Positions 36,639-46,140 of a stretch of 64,000 nucleotides of DNA are shown one piece after another. Numbering within the stretch: the stretch's first letter is position 1; the number at the start of each line of letters is the position of its first letter. This DNA is from an uncultured Cryomorphaceae bacterium. Its GTDB lineage: Bacteria > Bacteroidota > Bacteroidia > Flavobacteriales > Schleiferiaceae. Location: contig CAKZJV010000007.1 of NCBI GenBank assembly GCA_937120475.1, positions 2,248,068 through 2,312,067 on the forward strand, given 5' to 3'. Under the pieces are notes generated by a model. That model had not been told where the DNA came from, made no database searches, and saw only the letters and a list, made by a program, of their open reading frames with translations. The position numbers and the translations under genes were made by a program.

Positions 36639-37328
36639 ATGAGAATAAAAGAAACAACAATAGTGCTTGGGTTATGTCTGCTAAGTATTGGGCTAAGGGC
36701 TCAGGATTTTAAGCCACATAGTTTTGCGTTAGGCCTGGAGTCGGCTTTGGCTCAAAAGATGAACTTTGCTCCTACCACACCGAACTCTGGTGAAACCTAT
36801 TATAACAATACTATCAACATCGGTGTACAGGCGCACTATCAGCGTAATTATACGTCTTTCTTTTCGTTGCGTTTCGGTGGGGGTTATATGTACCAATTTC
36901 CTTTTTACGACAAAAACGAATCCCGGAACGCTAGTACGGGTCAGGTATCACTCTATAGTTTTTCGGAGCAAAAATGGAATAACCTATACCTTTTCGTAGC
37001 TCCCATGTTCTATTACCGGGCTGAGGGATTTTCCTTATTCCTGGGCCCTGAAATAGGCGTAGGCTTTCATTTCTACCAGGCAGTATCAAAGTATAGCAAC
37101 CGTTTTGACAACGGTGAATGGGCGAGCTATACCGATCGCTTTGAAGAAAGACGGAGAGGATACCACCTTGCCCCACGCGGAGGTATTAGTTTTGAAGTAG
37201 GCAAACAAGATAATTCGGAGGTGGAGTTTTCATTTTCACGAATGCTTTGGTCTGGCGGGCTAAATGAAACAGAACTGGATGCTTATACGGAGTTTGGGGT
37301 ACAAGTGGGCTATCGCTATAATTTTTAA
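36639..37328 (+). CDS. Outer-membrane beta-barrel-like protein
   Basis: A 229-residue protein with a signal peptide ending near residue 21 (GLRAQ). The rest alternates aromatic/hydrophobic and polar residues in strands (HYQRNYTSFFSLRFGGGYMYQF, NLYLFVAPMFYYRAEGFSLFLGPEIG) and ends in VGYRYNF, a terminal Phe as in barrels inserted by BAM. It fits small 8-10 strand barrels of Bacteroidota. Its neighbours suggest a part in surface display, but nothing shows this directly. Confidence 0.7.
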   Translation: MRIKETTIVLGLCLLSIGLRAQDFKPHSFALGLESALAQKMNFAPTTPNSGETYYNNTINIGVQAHYQRNYTSFFSLRFGGGYMYQFPFYDKNESRNASTGQVSLYSFSEQKWNNLYLFVAPMFYYRAEGFSLFLGPEIGVGFHFYQAVSKYSNRFDNGEWASYTDRFEERRRGYHLAPRGGISFEVGKQDNSEVEFSFSRMLWSGGLNETELDAYTEFGVQVGYRYNF

Positions 37329-37342
37329 TTATCGGAACCAGG

Positions 37343-39103
37343 TTGAAAAAGGCGTTTCCAAATATTGACTTCTTCCGGTTTCTGGCTCTTTTGAGCCTGT
37401 TCGGTTCGGGTCTTTACGCCCAAATTGACTTTAAGGCACCGTTGAACATTAGTTGTGGGAGTGTGCCCCATGCGCTGGCCATCGGTGATGTAAACAACGA
37501 TGGTTTAGAAGACCTCATTGTGGGTTTATCCGGACTCTTTGATCCGCAGAATGACTATCGCATAAAGGTGTATCTCCAAACCGCCAGCGGGCAACTGGGG
37601 TCTCCGGTTGTTTACCACTACCCGGCAACCTACCGGCCCTTAACAGCAATGGACCTGGCCGACATGAATGGAGATAGCCTCAATGATGTCATTATCACTT
37701 TTGGCAACCGGGTGGGGGTCTATATCCAAAAACAAGACGGTACCCTCAAACCGATACAGTCGTTTTACAGTGGTTTGCAAGCTAATTCGGTGAAGGCCGG
37801 TGATATTGATGGAGATGGGTTTATGGACATGGTGACCGGCCATGAAGATGAATCAAGACTCAGGATTTTTAAAGGAAAAGGAAACATGGCCTTCGATACC
37901 TCTTCGGTGCCGAAGCCTGCCGGTAGCCGAAGCGGGAAGGTTGAAATTGGCGATGTAAACGGAGACGGTCTTTTGGACGTATTGGCAATTAATCAAGATC
38001 ATCACTCAGGCTTGTACGTATATACCCAAAAGCCGGGGGGAGGGCTGAACGCCTATGTAAGGTACCGCTCTGGCGTGGGTGGGACCAACGGAGGAATGGA
38101 TTTGGCGGATGTGAATAACGATGGTTTGCTAGACGTGGTGGTAGCAAAGTCAGGCAGCGGAGGCAGTGAGCAGGTGTTGCTCTGGAAACAAAACCCGCAG
38201 ACCGGTTTGTTGGAAGCATCAGCATTAGCGGCACATACGAATATAGCCCCGGTTTTAGCCCGGGACTTGAATTGTGACGGAAGGCCGGAATTGGTCACGC
38301 TACACACGGGTTATAATAACATGTCAGTTTATGAGCAGGATCAGGCAGGTCAGTACGGGGCCATCAGGAACTGGTTTGTACGTACCCAGATTCAACTTCC
38401 GCAAAGCATAGCCATTGGTGATATTAATAACGACAGCAAACCTGACGTGGTGGTTGCCAACTGGCAATACGGGCTGTATATTCTTTACAACGAGGCTACT
38501 CCTGATACGAACCGCTACGTGGTACAGCAGAGCCATTCATTTACCGATACCATCGCCAGCACTCAGCGGGACTCCAGCTTTTATTCTACGAACTTCAGAA
38601 GTGATACCACCCAAAACGGCTTGTTTGTTTTCACGCAACTCGACTCTTTTAAAATTAGCTATACCTTTTTAGAAGACAGTATTCGCCACACTACTATGGA
38701 TATTGTTACGGCTACCCAATGTGGGAATTCCTATACGGATACCCTGTTTCAGTATAATTATGAGTTTAATTCAAAACTCCTGGCCCTGGATTCGGTATTG
38801 ATATTTTCGAAAAAAGACACCCTGTCTCGTATTAAACCGGACACCACAACACTTTTAGCTGAGATTATGATTTACCCCAATCCGGTTTTTGACCTACTCA
38901 AAGTGGAATTACCCGGAGCCTATTTAAAAAACTCGCTCAGGGTTACGGTGCGGGATATGCAGGGCCGTTTATTACTGCTGAAAACCCTTGGAAGCGGGAG
39001 CGCTATTCGGGAAATACCTTTTGACCGGCTTCCGGTCGGTGCCTATGTAGTTGATTTTCTGGTTGGCGAGGAGCAAATTCGGAAAAAGATCATCAAACTA
39101 TAA
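37343..39103 (+). CDS. FG-GAP/VCBS-repeat secreted protein with T9SS sorting domain
   Basis: A signal peptide ends in SGLYAQ. About seven FG-GAP repeats follow (GDVNNDGLEDLI, GDIDGDGFMDMV, GDVNGDGLLDVL, ADVNNDGLLDVV and others), which usually fold into a calcium-binding beta-propeller. A linker precedes the C-terminal domain, which starts MIYPNPVFDLLKVEL and ends with the KKIIKL motif of type A T9SS cargo. Start is TTG, 15 bases after the barrel gene; no ATG lies near the signal peptide. Function likely adhesion or binding at the surface. The 179 bases after it hold nothing I can identify apart from a near -7 box (TATCTTTA) before the next gene. Confidence 0.8.
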   Translation: MKKAFPNIDFFRFLALLSLFGSGLYAQIDFKAPLNISCGSVPHALAIGDVNNDGLEDLIVGLSGLFDPQNDYRIKVYLQTASGQLGSPVVYHYPATYRPLTAMDLADMNGDSLNDVIITFGNRVGVYIQKQDGTLKPIQSFYSGLQANSVKAGDIDGDGFMDMVTGHEDESRLRIFKGKGNMAFDTSSVPKPAGSRSGKVEIGDVNGDGLLDVLAINQDHHSGLYVYTQKPGGGLNAYVRYRSGVGGTNGGMDLADVNNDGLLDVVVAKSGSGGSEQVLLWKQNPQTGLLEASALAAHTNIAPVLARDLNCDGRPELVTLHTGYNNMSVYEQDQAGQYGAIRNWFVRTQIQLPQSIAIGDINNDSKPDVVVANWQYGLYILYNEATPDTNRYVVQQSHSFTDTIASTQRDSSFYSTNFRSDTTQNGLFVFTQLDSFKISYTFLEDSIRHTTMDIVTATQCGNSYTDTLFQYNYEFNSKLLALDSVLIFSKKDTLSRIKPDTTTLLAEIMIYPNPVFDLLKVELPGAYLKNSLRVTVRDMQGRLLLLKTLGSGSAIREIPFDRLPVGAYVVDFLVGEEQIRKKIIKL

Positions 39104-39282
39104 TGCTCGAAAAGAGTTCATAGGTCATGATTGATAGAAGTGGCTTTATGGAGAATCAACTAATAATCTTGCTTAGGCACCTTTGCTTATTGAACCAGCA
39201 TACCTGAAACAGACACCAGCCGAAACCTCCTAAAGGCACCACCTTTTACCTATCTTTACCCGGTAGCTAAAACACCTTTTCT

Positions 39283-39972
39283 ATGAACAAAACCAGTAAG
39301 CTGCTGCCATTGGTATTTCTGACGTTTCTCATGTTAAACCTCAGTGCCCAGCAAAGCCGGACCAATCGTACGATAGATGTAATCGGTACGGCCGAACACG
39401 TTTTGGTGCCCGACCAGGTAATGGTACAAATCATTATTGAGAATTCGGAGAGTGGCCCCAAGGAGGCTCAGGCTAAAACCTCCCAAGCCGCTACAAGAGC
39501 CCTGAGTTACCTGAAGTCGCGCAACAGTGTAAAATCTATTGAAACCAATTACGTAAACCTGCGCCCACAGCGTATCGACTACAATAAAGACACCTATCGC
39601 TACATCGCTATTCAAAATATTACCTTCACCCTTGAAGATGTCGGGGATTATCAAAACGTGATTATTGACCTGATGGAGCGGGGCGTAAACGGAATCGGGA
39701 ACGTTCGTTTCGATTCATCGCAACGCGAAAAAGCCGAACAGGAGTTGTTGGCCAAAGCCATCAAAAATGCCCGTGAAAAAGCGGTGTTCATGGCCTCGCA
39801 GCTAGGTCAGCAAATTGATGCAGCCGTACATATCTCGGATCGTATTTCGCAGAATCAGGGCGATGTTCCCTTACAGTTTAAATCGAGCGTGATGGAAGAC
39901 GGCAGCGGAAGTATAGCTCCCGGTGAATTGCGCATCACCGCCCAGGTAAACGTTGTTTTCGAATTAAAATAA
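39283..39972 (+). CDS. SIMPL domain protein (DUF541)
   Basis: A 229-residue protein with a signal peptide ending near residue 22 (LSAQQ). The mature part starts RTIDVIGTAEHVLVPDQVMVQIIIE, the SIMPL family N-terminus, and contains the long conserved helix with NAREKAVFMASQLG near residue 165. SIMPL proteins are periplasmic or surface proteins of unclear role (oxidative stress and signalling have been proposed). It begins an apparent operon with the hydratase and esterase genes. Confidence 0.85.
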   Translation: MNKTSKLLPLVFLTFLMLNLSAQQSRTNRTIDVIGTAEHVLVPDQVMVQIIIENSESGPKEAQAKTSQAATRALSYLKSRNSVKSIETNYVNLRPQRIDYNKDTYRYIAIQNITFTLEDVGDYQNVIIDLMERGVNGIGNVRFDSSQREKAEQELLAKAIKNAREKAVFMASQLGQQIDAAVHISDRISQNQGDVPLQFKSSVMEDGSGSIAPGELRITAQVNVVFELK

Positions 39973-39978
39973 ATTGGA

Positions 39979-40758
39979 ATGTCCTATAAAAACCTAGTCT
40001 TGGAAGTTGCGGACCAGCAGGCCGTTTTAACCATTAACCGCCCCCAGCAGTTAAACGCACTGAACCGGGAAACCATAGAGGAGTTGAACCACGCTTTTAA
40101 AGAGCTGGAAAAAACCCCGGAGGTACGAGTAATCATACTCACCGGCAGTGGCGAAAAAGCTTTTGTGGCAGGGGCCGATATTAAGGAATTTGCTGATTTT
40201 AACGTACAGGAAGGCACTGAGCTGGCGGCCCGGGGTCACGAAATATTGTTTGACCTGGTAGAAAACCTCAATAAACCGGTAATAGCGGCCGTGAACGGTT
40301 TTGCATTAGGTGGGGGTCTGGAGCTGGCTATGGCCGCTCATGTACGTATAGCATCTACCAATGCCCGTATGGGGCTACCCGAAACCGGACTGGGAGTAAT
40401 TCCCGGTTACGGAGGCACCCAGCGTCTCGCCAACTTAGTGGGCAAGGGTCGTGCCCTCGAAATGATTTGTACGGCTGAAATGGTAAAAGCAGACCGGGCT
40501 TATGAAATGGGCCTGGTTAATCAATTAACCGAACCCGAAGACTTAATGGAGGCTTGTAAGGCCATGGCAGCCAGGATGATCAAAAACTCGCCTCAGGCCA
40601 TTCAAAGTGCTATCCGTAGTGTGAATGCCGGATTTAAAACGGGCATCGATGGGTTTAAGGTAGAGATTGAAGAATTTGGAAAATGCTTTGGTACCGATGA
40701 CTTTAAAGAAGGTACCCGGGCCTTTTTGGAAAAGCGTAAAGCCAACTTTAAAGCTTGA
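39979..40758 (+). CDS. Enoyl-CoA hydratase/isomerase family protein
   Basis: A 259-residue crotonase. The oxyanion hole segment AGADIKEF and both catalytic glutamates are present: one in GGGLELAMA and one in GLPETGLGVIPG, as in hydrating members. The family signature ends in GYGGTQRL. It most likely acts on short-chain enoyl-CoA such as crotonyl-CoA. It starts 6 bases after the SIMPL gene, and its stop overlaps the TTG start of the esterase. Confidence 0.92.
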   Translation: MSYKNLVLEVADQQAVLTINRPQQLNALNRETIEELNHAFKELEKTPEVRVIILTGSGEKAFVAGADIKEFADFNVQEGTELAARGHEILFDLVENLNKPVIAAVNGFALGGGLELAMAAHVRIASTNARMGLPETGLGVIPGYGGTQRLANLVGKGRALEMICTAEMVKADRAYEMGLVNQLTEPEDLMEACKAMAARMIKNSPQAIQSAIRSVNAGFKTGIDGFKVEIEEFGKCFGTDDFKEGTRAFLEKRKANFKA

Positions 40759-41411
40759 GTGTACAGTACCTGAAGTTTGAAAAAACCGGGCGCTTTTATG
40801 TAAGCGGCTCCCTTGATCAGCAGTATAGCAACTACTGCTTTGTATTGCATGGCTACGGTCAGTTAGCCTCCTATTTTATTGAAAAATTCAAACGGCCGGA
40901 ATTCAAAAGCACCCTCTTTATTGCTCCGGAAGGAATGCACCGCTTTTACCTGAAAGACAGTAAGGGTAGAGTGGGAGCAAGCTGGATGACCAAAGAGGAC
41001 CGCCTGAATGATATTTCGGATTACTGTAATTTTCTGGACTTGGTGTACCGCAAAGTGATACCCCAGGAGGGAGAATCCCAGCGGGTAGGTTTATTTGCCT
41101 TTTCACAGGGAGTAGCCACCGCCTGCCGGTGGCTGGCCCACTCTGATTACCCTTTTGCCTACATGGTAAACTGGGCCGGGGCTTTTCCTCCCGATCTGGA
41201 CTTTGAAAAAGCACTGGAAAAAATGCGCACCCTGCCACTGCACATGGTGGCCGGAACCAGTGATGAGTACATTAGCGAAGAAAAGCTGGCCGAGCACCTG
41301 TCCTCTATTCAAAAAAAAGGTTTTCAACCGGAGTTAACCCGCTTTGATGGAGGGCACCAAATCCCCGGGGAAACCCTTGTGGAAGTTTTAAAACCCTTGA
41401 TTAGCTCTTAA
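40755..41411 (+). CDS. Alpha/beta hydrolase (carboxylesterase/phospholipase type)
   Basis: A 218-residue hydrolase. The oxyanion segment VLHGYGQLA, the nucleophile elbow AFSQG (the usual first Gly is Ala), the acid GTSDEYI and the His in FDGGHQIPG give a full catalytic triad. It fits the carboxylesterase/lysophospholipase type. The start is TTG in TTGA overlapping the hydratase stop; no ATG is near. The gene ends in an 11-base overlap with the convergent S4 gene. Confidence 0.8.
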   Translation: MSVQYLKFEKTGRFYVSGSLDQQYSNYCFVLHGYGQLASYFIEKFKRPEFKSTLFIAPEGMHRFYLKDSKGRVGASWMTKEDRLNDISDYCNFLDLVYRKVIPQEGESQRVGLFAFSQGVATACRWLAHSDYPFAYMVNWAGAFPPDLDFEKALEKMRTLPLHMVAGTSDEYISEEKLAEHLSSIQKKGFQPELTRFDGGHQIPGETLVEVLKPLISS

Positions 41412-41763
41412 AACGGTCGATATCCCTTCGTTCCTTTTTAGTGGGGCGACCTGAGCCTTTTTTGCGGTTAAAGGTTTTCATCATCCGTATTACATCGGCC
41501 TTTTCCAACTCCTCTTTAGCCGTGGTATCTTTCACATACTGCTCCACCAATTTAGCCCCTACCCTGGATTTGGGGAAGTCCAGAATTTTAAAAGAATAAG
41601 AGATTCCCTCTTTTTTTACCATCAGCTCATCTCCCGTTTTTACCACACGTGACGGTTTAGCCAACTCCCCATTAATCAAAACCCGCTCTTTACGAACCAT
41701 TTCCGTAGCCTGGCTACGGGTTTTAAATTTCCGCACACACCATAAAAATTTATCAATCCGCAT
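41401..41763 (-). CDS. S4 domain RNA-binding protein (Hsp15-like)
   Basis: A 120-residue basic protein. The N-terminus MRIDKFLWCVRKFKTRSQATEM is the S4 fold of heat-shock protein 15, which rescues stalled 50S subunits carrying peptidyl-tRNA. The C-terminal tail is Lys/Arg-rich. The gene is upstream of and divergent from the response regulator, with 111 bases between them. Confidence 0.88.
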   Translation of the reverse strand: MRIDKFLWCVRKFKTRSQATEMVRKERVLINGELAKPSRVVKTGDELMVKKEGISYSFKILDFPKSRVGAKLVEQYVKDTTAKEELEKADVIRMMKTFNRKKGSGRPTKKERRDIDRFKS

Positions 41764-41874
41764 AAGGTCAAAGGTAAAAAGGAAGCTACCATTGACTCAA
41801 TTATTTGGGTAGTTGATGAAAATATTTTCCGAAAAAACCTCAGCTTTTGTTTAATTTGCTTCATTAAACCTGGT

Positions 41875-42561
41875 ATGACCGAGCTTAATTGCATTATCAT
41901 CGATGATGATCCCATTTCACGGGATATGTTGAAGAACTGTGTGTCTAAAACACCCAACTTAAGGCTTCTGGGTAGTTATCCTAATGCAATTGAGGGTAAG
42001 GTAGCTCTGGATAAGAAGGATGTTGACCTTATTTTCCTGGATGTGGAAATGCCCGAAATGTCGGGATTGGAATTTCTGGAAACCTTTCGCAACGTACCGC
42101 AGGTTATTATCGTTACCTCCGAAAAAAAATATGCTTTTGAAGCCTTTAAGTACGATGTTACCGACTTTTTGGCCAAACCGGTTGACTTGAAGCGTTTCGG
42201 GCAGGCGGTGGACAGGGCCCGTTTTTATGAGGATAACCTATTCCGTCAAAAGGAAGACGAACACATTTTTATCAAATCGGATAACTCGCTGGTTAAACTG
42301 CGTTCCATTGAAATAGAATACGTAGAGGCCATGGGCGATTATGTGAAGGTGGTTACGGCCGCAAAAAACTACGTGGTGCACAGCACAATGAAAGCCTTTA
42401 TGGCCAAACTCCCGGAAGAAGATTTCCTACGGGTACACAAGTCCTACATATTAAACCTTCGAAAGGTAGAAGAGGTAGTGGAAGGCTATGCCATCGGTGA
42501 ATATTTCAATTTACCGGTAAGCCGCTCTAACCGCAAAAGACTATTGGAAAAAATCTCCTAA
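41875..42561 (+). CDS. LytTR-family response regulator
   Basis: A CheY-like receiver (residues 1-120) has the acidic pair near residues 10-12, the phosphoacceptor Asp56 in IFLDVEMPEMSG and the Lys in LAKPVDL. A LytTR DNA-binding domain follows (IFIKSDNSLVKL, YVEAMGDYVKV, FLRVHKSYILNL). Regulators of this kind pair with histidine kinases of the 5TM/7TM type. The convergent kinase gene overlaps its end by 4 bases. Confidence 0.92.
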   Translation: MTELNCIIIDDDPISRDMLKNCVSKTPNLRLLGSYPNAIEGKVALDKKDVDLIFLDVEMPEMSGLEFLETFRNVPQVIIVTSEKKYAFEAFKYDVTDFLAKPVDLKRFGQAVDRARFYEDNLFRQKEDEHIFIKSDNSLVKLRSIEIEYVEAMGDYVKVVTAAKNYVVHSTMKAFMAKLPEEDFLRVHKSYILNLRKVEEVVEGYAIGEYFNLPVSRSNRKRLLEKIS

Positions 42562-43874
42562 ACCCGGTATAGTTCAACAAAAAAAGTGGAGCCCTCATCG
42601 GGCTTGCTTTGTACCGAAATTTTACCACCCATCATTTCCACCTGGTTTTTGGTAATGAATAAGCCAATACCCTTACTGTCAGCCCCCGCATCACGGTGAA
42701 AGGTTTTGTACATCTTAAAAAGCTGCTCGCGATGCTGGCTCAGGTCAATACCTAAACCATTGTCGCTTACAGACACCATCACCTTATTGTCTTCCACATA
42801 GCTTCGCACCTCTATCTCAGGTCTCTGTTTTGGAGAGCTGTATTTTAGGGCATTGGAGATCAGGTTCAGGAAAATACTTTCCAGGTAAGTCCTGGAATAA
42901 TAAACCTTGGGGCAACTATCAAAGTCGAGCTTGACTTTGGCGTTTAGAGACTTTACCTGACCGGAAAGCTGGGTTAATACGGAGTCGCACACCTCCTGTA
43001 CCCAAACCTCTTCTTTTTCTTTATTCAGCTCTTTATAGTCCAGCATTATAGCGGCCAGGTCCTCCACCATATCAAAGAGAGTAAACGCCCCTTCCCGGAT
43101 ATTCTGTACGATGTCTTCCTTTTCCTCCGGGCTTTCCATGCGCTCGTAAAGACTTAATAGCATTTTCATACCGGCTATGGGCGATCGAAGGTTATGGGAA
43201 ACCATACGCGCCAGGCTTTCCAGGTGTTGATTGCGGTTAACCAGGCCCTGGTTTACATTGCTCATTTGCCGGTTACGTTCCGCAGCATTCTCACGTTCGC
43301 GCTCATAGGCCTTTTTAAAGTAGGCTATTACCAACGCAATGAGTATTAAACCGGTAATGAGAAAGATGTGACTGCTGAGGTAGGAGATCAAAGAATCCGA
43401 TGCCTCTCCCGGATAAATCCAATGGGGCTTGATGTTGGCCAGCCAATTCAGCATCATGATGTTCAGAATGCAGGCCAGCGTAAATAACAAATGTTTTTTA
43501 ACCGGTAAAATGGTAAGCCCCAGAGTGAGTATCAATATAAAAACCAGTTCAAAGGACGGAGCAAAGGAAATGACCGTAAACCAGATGTAATCGAAAAAAA
43601 TGAGACTAAAAACAATAAAGAAAAGGGCAGAAGTGCGGAAGTGCCCCCTGAAACGGGAGTAGTAGAAAAAAGTACCGAAAACAAAAGGCGCCAGGGCCAG
43701 GGGTAGCCAAACGGTAAACTGGCTGGAGACATTTAACGTTACCGCAGCAATGATAATGGTGAGCACTGCCAGGGAAAAAGTGGCGGTATTGAAGATCTTA
43801 TTTTCCAGGGGAATCTCTTCAGGGCCTGATATAAATAAGGATAACTGACGATTGGGTGAAGAATGACTGGTCAA
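42558..43874 (-). CDS. Membrane sensor histidine kinase, multi-TM N-terminus
   Basis: The first 210 residues hold about six membrane helices with no large extracytoplasmic domain. A coiled linker, the HisKA motif VSHNLRSPIAG and an HATPase domain with SNALKYSS, DNGLGIDL and GIGLFITKNQVEMMGG follow. The HNLRSP dimerisation motif is characteristic of Bacteroidota kinases. Length 438. A TATATTTG -7 match on the minus strand (43906-43913) could be its promoter. Partner unknown; the convergent LytTR regulator is a candidate. Confidence 0.87.
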   Translation of the reverse strand: MTSHSSPNRQLSLFISGPEEIPLENKIFNTATFSLAVLTIIIAAVTLNVSSQFTVWLPLALAPFVFGTFFYYSRFRGHFRTSALFFIVFSLIFFDYIWFTVISFAPSFELVFILILTLGLTILPVKKHLLFTLACILNIMMLNWLANIKPHWIYPGEASDSLISYLSSHIFLITGLILIALVIAYFKKAYERERENAAERNRQMSNVNQGLVNRNQHLESLARMVSHNLRSPIAGMKMLLSLYERMESPEEKEDIVQNIREGAFTLFDMVEDLAAIMLDYKELNKEKEEVWVQEVCDSVLTQLSGQVKSLNAKVKLDFDSCPKVYYSRTYLESIFLNLISNALKYSSPKQRPEIEVRSYVEDNKVMVSVSDNGLGIDLSQHREQLFKMYKTFHRDAGADSKGIGLFITKNQVEMMGGKISVQSKPDEGSTFFVELYRV

Positions 43875-43972
43875 ATCAGGTGCGTACTTTCGTTCATGAA
43901 AAGCTCAAATATAAGATTATGTAATTACAGCATAAACCAGGCAAAGTCAGCCCCTGCCGGGTAAAGTAGTGC

Positions 43973-45481
43973 TTAGTCGGCTTTTTCCAGGTAAATGGTG
44001 AAAATAGAGCCTTTATTAGGCTGACTTTTAACCTCGATGCGCCCATTCATAGCCTCCACCTGGTTTTTGGTAATAAAAAGACCAACCCCTCGCGCATCCT
44101 CATTTCCGTGAAAGGTTTTGTACATACCAAACAGTTTTTTTCCGTGACGTTCCAAGTCAATACCCCGCCCGTTATCGGCAACTGATAATCCAAAGTGGTT
44201 GGTACCTTCCTTTAATGAAAGTGTGATTTCCGGCTTTCGCTTTTCAGAGCGATACTTAATGGCATTGGTCAGTAAGTTAAGGAAGATACTGTCCAAATAG
44301 GCGGGTATAACCTTAACGTTAATTTCCTCTTCAACTTGATTGATTATAGTGCCATCGGCATTCTTCATTAACGCCTGAACATTGCCCAAAGCTTCCTTAA
44401 GGTGTTTATTGAGGCTTACCACCTGCATGCTTTCTTCCACCTGGGTATTAATAGCCACCACCTCGTTCAGGTGGCGGATAGTTTGTTCCAGGTTATCCAC
44501 GGACTCGCGGAGCATGGGCAGTAGCTCTTTGCGTAATTCCTCATCGTGCTCCCGCTCAAAAAAGCTGAGAGTCATACTTAAATTACCGGAGTGTGAGCGA
44601 AGGTTATGGGATACAATGTGCGCAAAGTTGAGGAGTCTCCGGTTCTGGTCGTTGGTAACTTCCAGTACGCTAGCCAGCTCCAGTTCCGCCATTTTGCGAT
44701 CATGAATATCCTGGAAAGTACCGTATAACCGAATACATTTATCACCTTCGGTTTCCGTAACCCCTATAGTACGGACCCATCGTTCATTACCCTGGTGGGT
44801 CATAATCTGTAAATCAAGTTCGTAACCGGTGCCGCTTTCTATGGCTTCGGTAACTGCCCCGATTATTTTTTCACGGTTTTCGCCTTCTTTAAAAAAGTTA
44901 ATAGCCGTTTCCATTTGCGGTACATAATCCTGGGGTACCCCGTGTATGGACTTGGTTTCGTTGCTCCAGTACGGTATGTTGTTTACGAGATCCACTTCCC
45001 AAGTGCCGATATGCGCTGCTTTATTGGATTTTTCCAACAGGTCTTTAAGCTTTCGCATTTCCTCTTCCCGTTGCTTAAGGTCACTTATATCGGTATGAGC
45101 TCCCAGCATTCGAACGGGCTTCCCTGCTTTATCCCGTATGGCTATACCCCGGCATCGTATCCACACCGTATGTCCTTGTTTATGCCGGTAACGCACTACC
45201 TGGTCATAAGGGCAAGCGGGATCTGCAAAATGCGCTTGTGCCTGCTTTAAGGCTTTTTGTCCATCCTCCGGAAAAATAATGTCCTGCCAGGCAGAGGCCT
45301 GGTGTGGCATTTCCGCTGGGTTGTAGCCCAGGGTTTCCCAAAAGGTTGGGTTCATCCATTCGTTTTCAGGATTTTCGATGTCCCAATACCATAATCCGTC
45401 CAGTGATGACTGTTGGAGAAAATCAAATATTGTATCCTCCTCTTTGATTAATTGATAGAGTTCTTTTTGTAAATAATTCAT
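43973..45481 (-). CDS. Soluble PAS-domain sensor histidine kinase
   Basis: No membrane segment. Two or three PAS/PAC modules fill residues 20-270 (DGLWYWDIENPENEWM, then HIGTWEVDLVNNIPYWS), followed by the HisKA motif HIVSHNLRSHSG and an HATPase domain (NAIKYRSEKR, ADNGRGIDLERHG, GVGLFITKNQVEAMNG). The kinase core is close to that of the downstream kinase at 42558-43874, which suggests duplication. The PAS domains would sense a cytoplasmic ligand or redox signal. Confidence 0.88.
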   Translation of the reverse strand: MNYLQKELYQLIKEEDTIFDFLQQSSLDGLWYWDIENPENEWMNPTFWETLGYNPAEMPHQASAWQDIIFPEDGQKALKQAQAHFADPACPYDQVVRYRHKQGHTVWIRCRGIAIRDKAGKPVRMLGAHTDISDLKQREEEMRKLKDLLEKSNKAAHIGTWEVDLVNNIPYWSNETKSIHGVPQDYVPQMETAINFFKEGENREKIIGAVTEAIESGTGYELDLQIMTHQGNERWVRTIGVTETEGDKCIRLYGTFQDIHDRKMAELELASVLEVTNDQNRRLLNFAHIVSHNLRSHSGNLSMTLSFFEREHDEELRKELLPMLRESVDNLEQTIRHLNEVVAINTQVEESMQVVSLNKHLKEALGNVQALMKNADGTIINQVEEEINVKVIPAYLDSIFLNLLTNAIKYRSEKRKPEITLSLKEGTNHFGLSVADNGRGIDLERHGKKLFGMYKTFHGNEDARGVGLFITKNQVEAMNGRIEVKSQPNKGSIFTIYLEKAD

Positions 45482-46107
45482 GACTTTCAGAGCGAGTGTT
45501 GCTGCAAAATATTGAATAATGTACGATTAATGAAGGGAGACCTTCCTTAGGAAAAGGTATTAAGTACTATTTGTGTAAATGGCTTTCCATCGACCAAACA
45601 ACCGGAGGTGGCGATAAGGTGTAAAAATAACACGATTAGTGCTTGCCGGCAAATATCAACCAAACGATGCCAGACTCTATTTTGAAGGTAGAGCACGACC
45701 TGGCTGTGCTTTATTTCTTACTCTCCTTCCTTGCGGGTTTTGTTGTATATACCTGGTAAATAGCTTCAGGTCTTTAAATAGGTTCTTTCTCGTATGTCAC
45801 TATTAAAAGGAAAAGTACCGGATTGGAAAAAGATAACGGTTTGAAGTATGGTTTATGCAAGCTTTAAAAGTGGAAGAGAATGACTTAATGACGAGGTAGG
45901 TAGTTTGAGTAATCGCTTCTCAGTTCAAATAGCGGAAACTCCTTTAAAACCTCTTCAGCTTTAACATTCAGAAAGGTTGCGCTATCAAGGCGGCCGTTGC
46001 ACAATGCTTTGGTCTTTTCAACTTACCACACGCCTGGGGTTTCTCTTGTAATGCGAATCGCTCTATTTGCGAAAGACCAGACTTCTCATTCAAAAATGGC
46101 TTAAACT
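45482..46107. other. Gene-poor stretch with decayed reading frames
   Basis: No intact gene is visible over 626 bases. On the minus strand an open frame of 45 codons (45885-46022, plus stop codon) reads VEKTKALCNGRLDSATFLNV and continues in protein-like fashion; upstream of an in-frame stop at 46023-46025 another 20 codons (46026-46085) continue the same frame with FANRAIRITRETPGVW. A second minus-strand frame lies at 45677-45796 (39 codons; LFKDLKLFTRYIQQNPQG). Neither has a start codon or clear family. They look like remnants of one or more degraded genes. Confidence 0.45.
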
Positions 46108-46135
46108 AAAAAAGCCAACCTGGCGGCTGGCTTTT
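46108..46135 (-). terminator. Terminator after tRNA-Asn
   Basis: The stem made by AAGCCAACC and GGCTGGCTT (one mismatch) around a 4-base loop is followed by a T-run on the minus strand (A-run 46108-46113 on the plus strand). It lies just downstream of the tRNA gene on the minus strand and may work in both directions. Confidence 0.6.
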
Positions 46136-46140
46136 AGATG

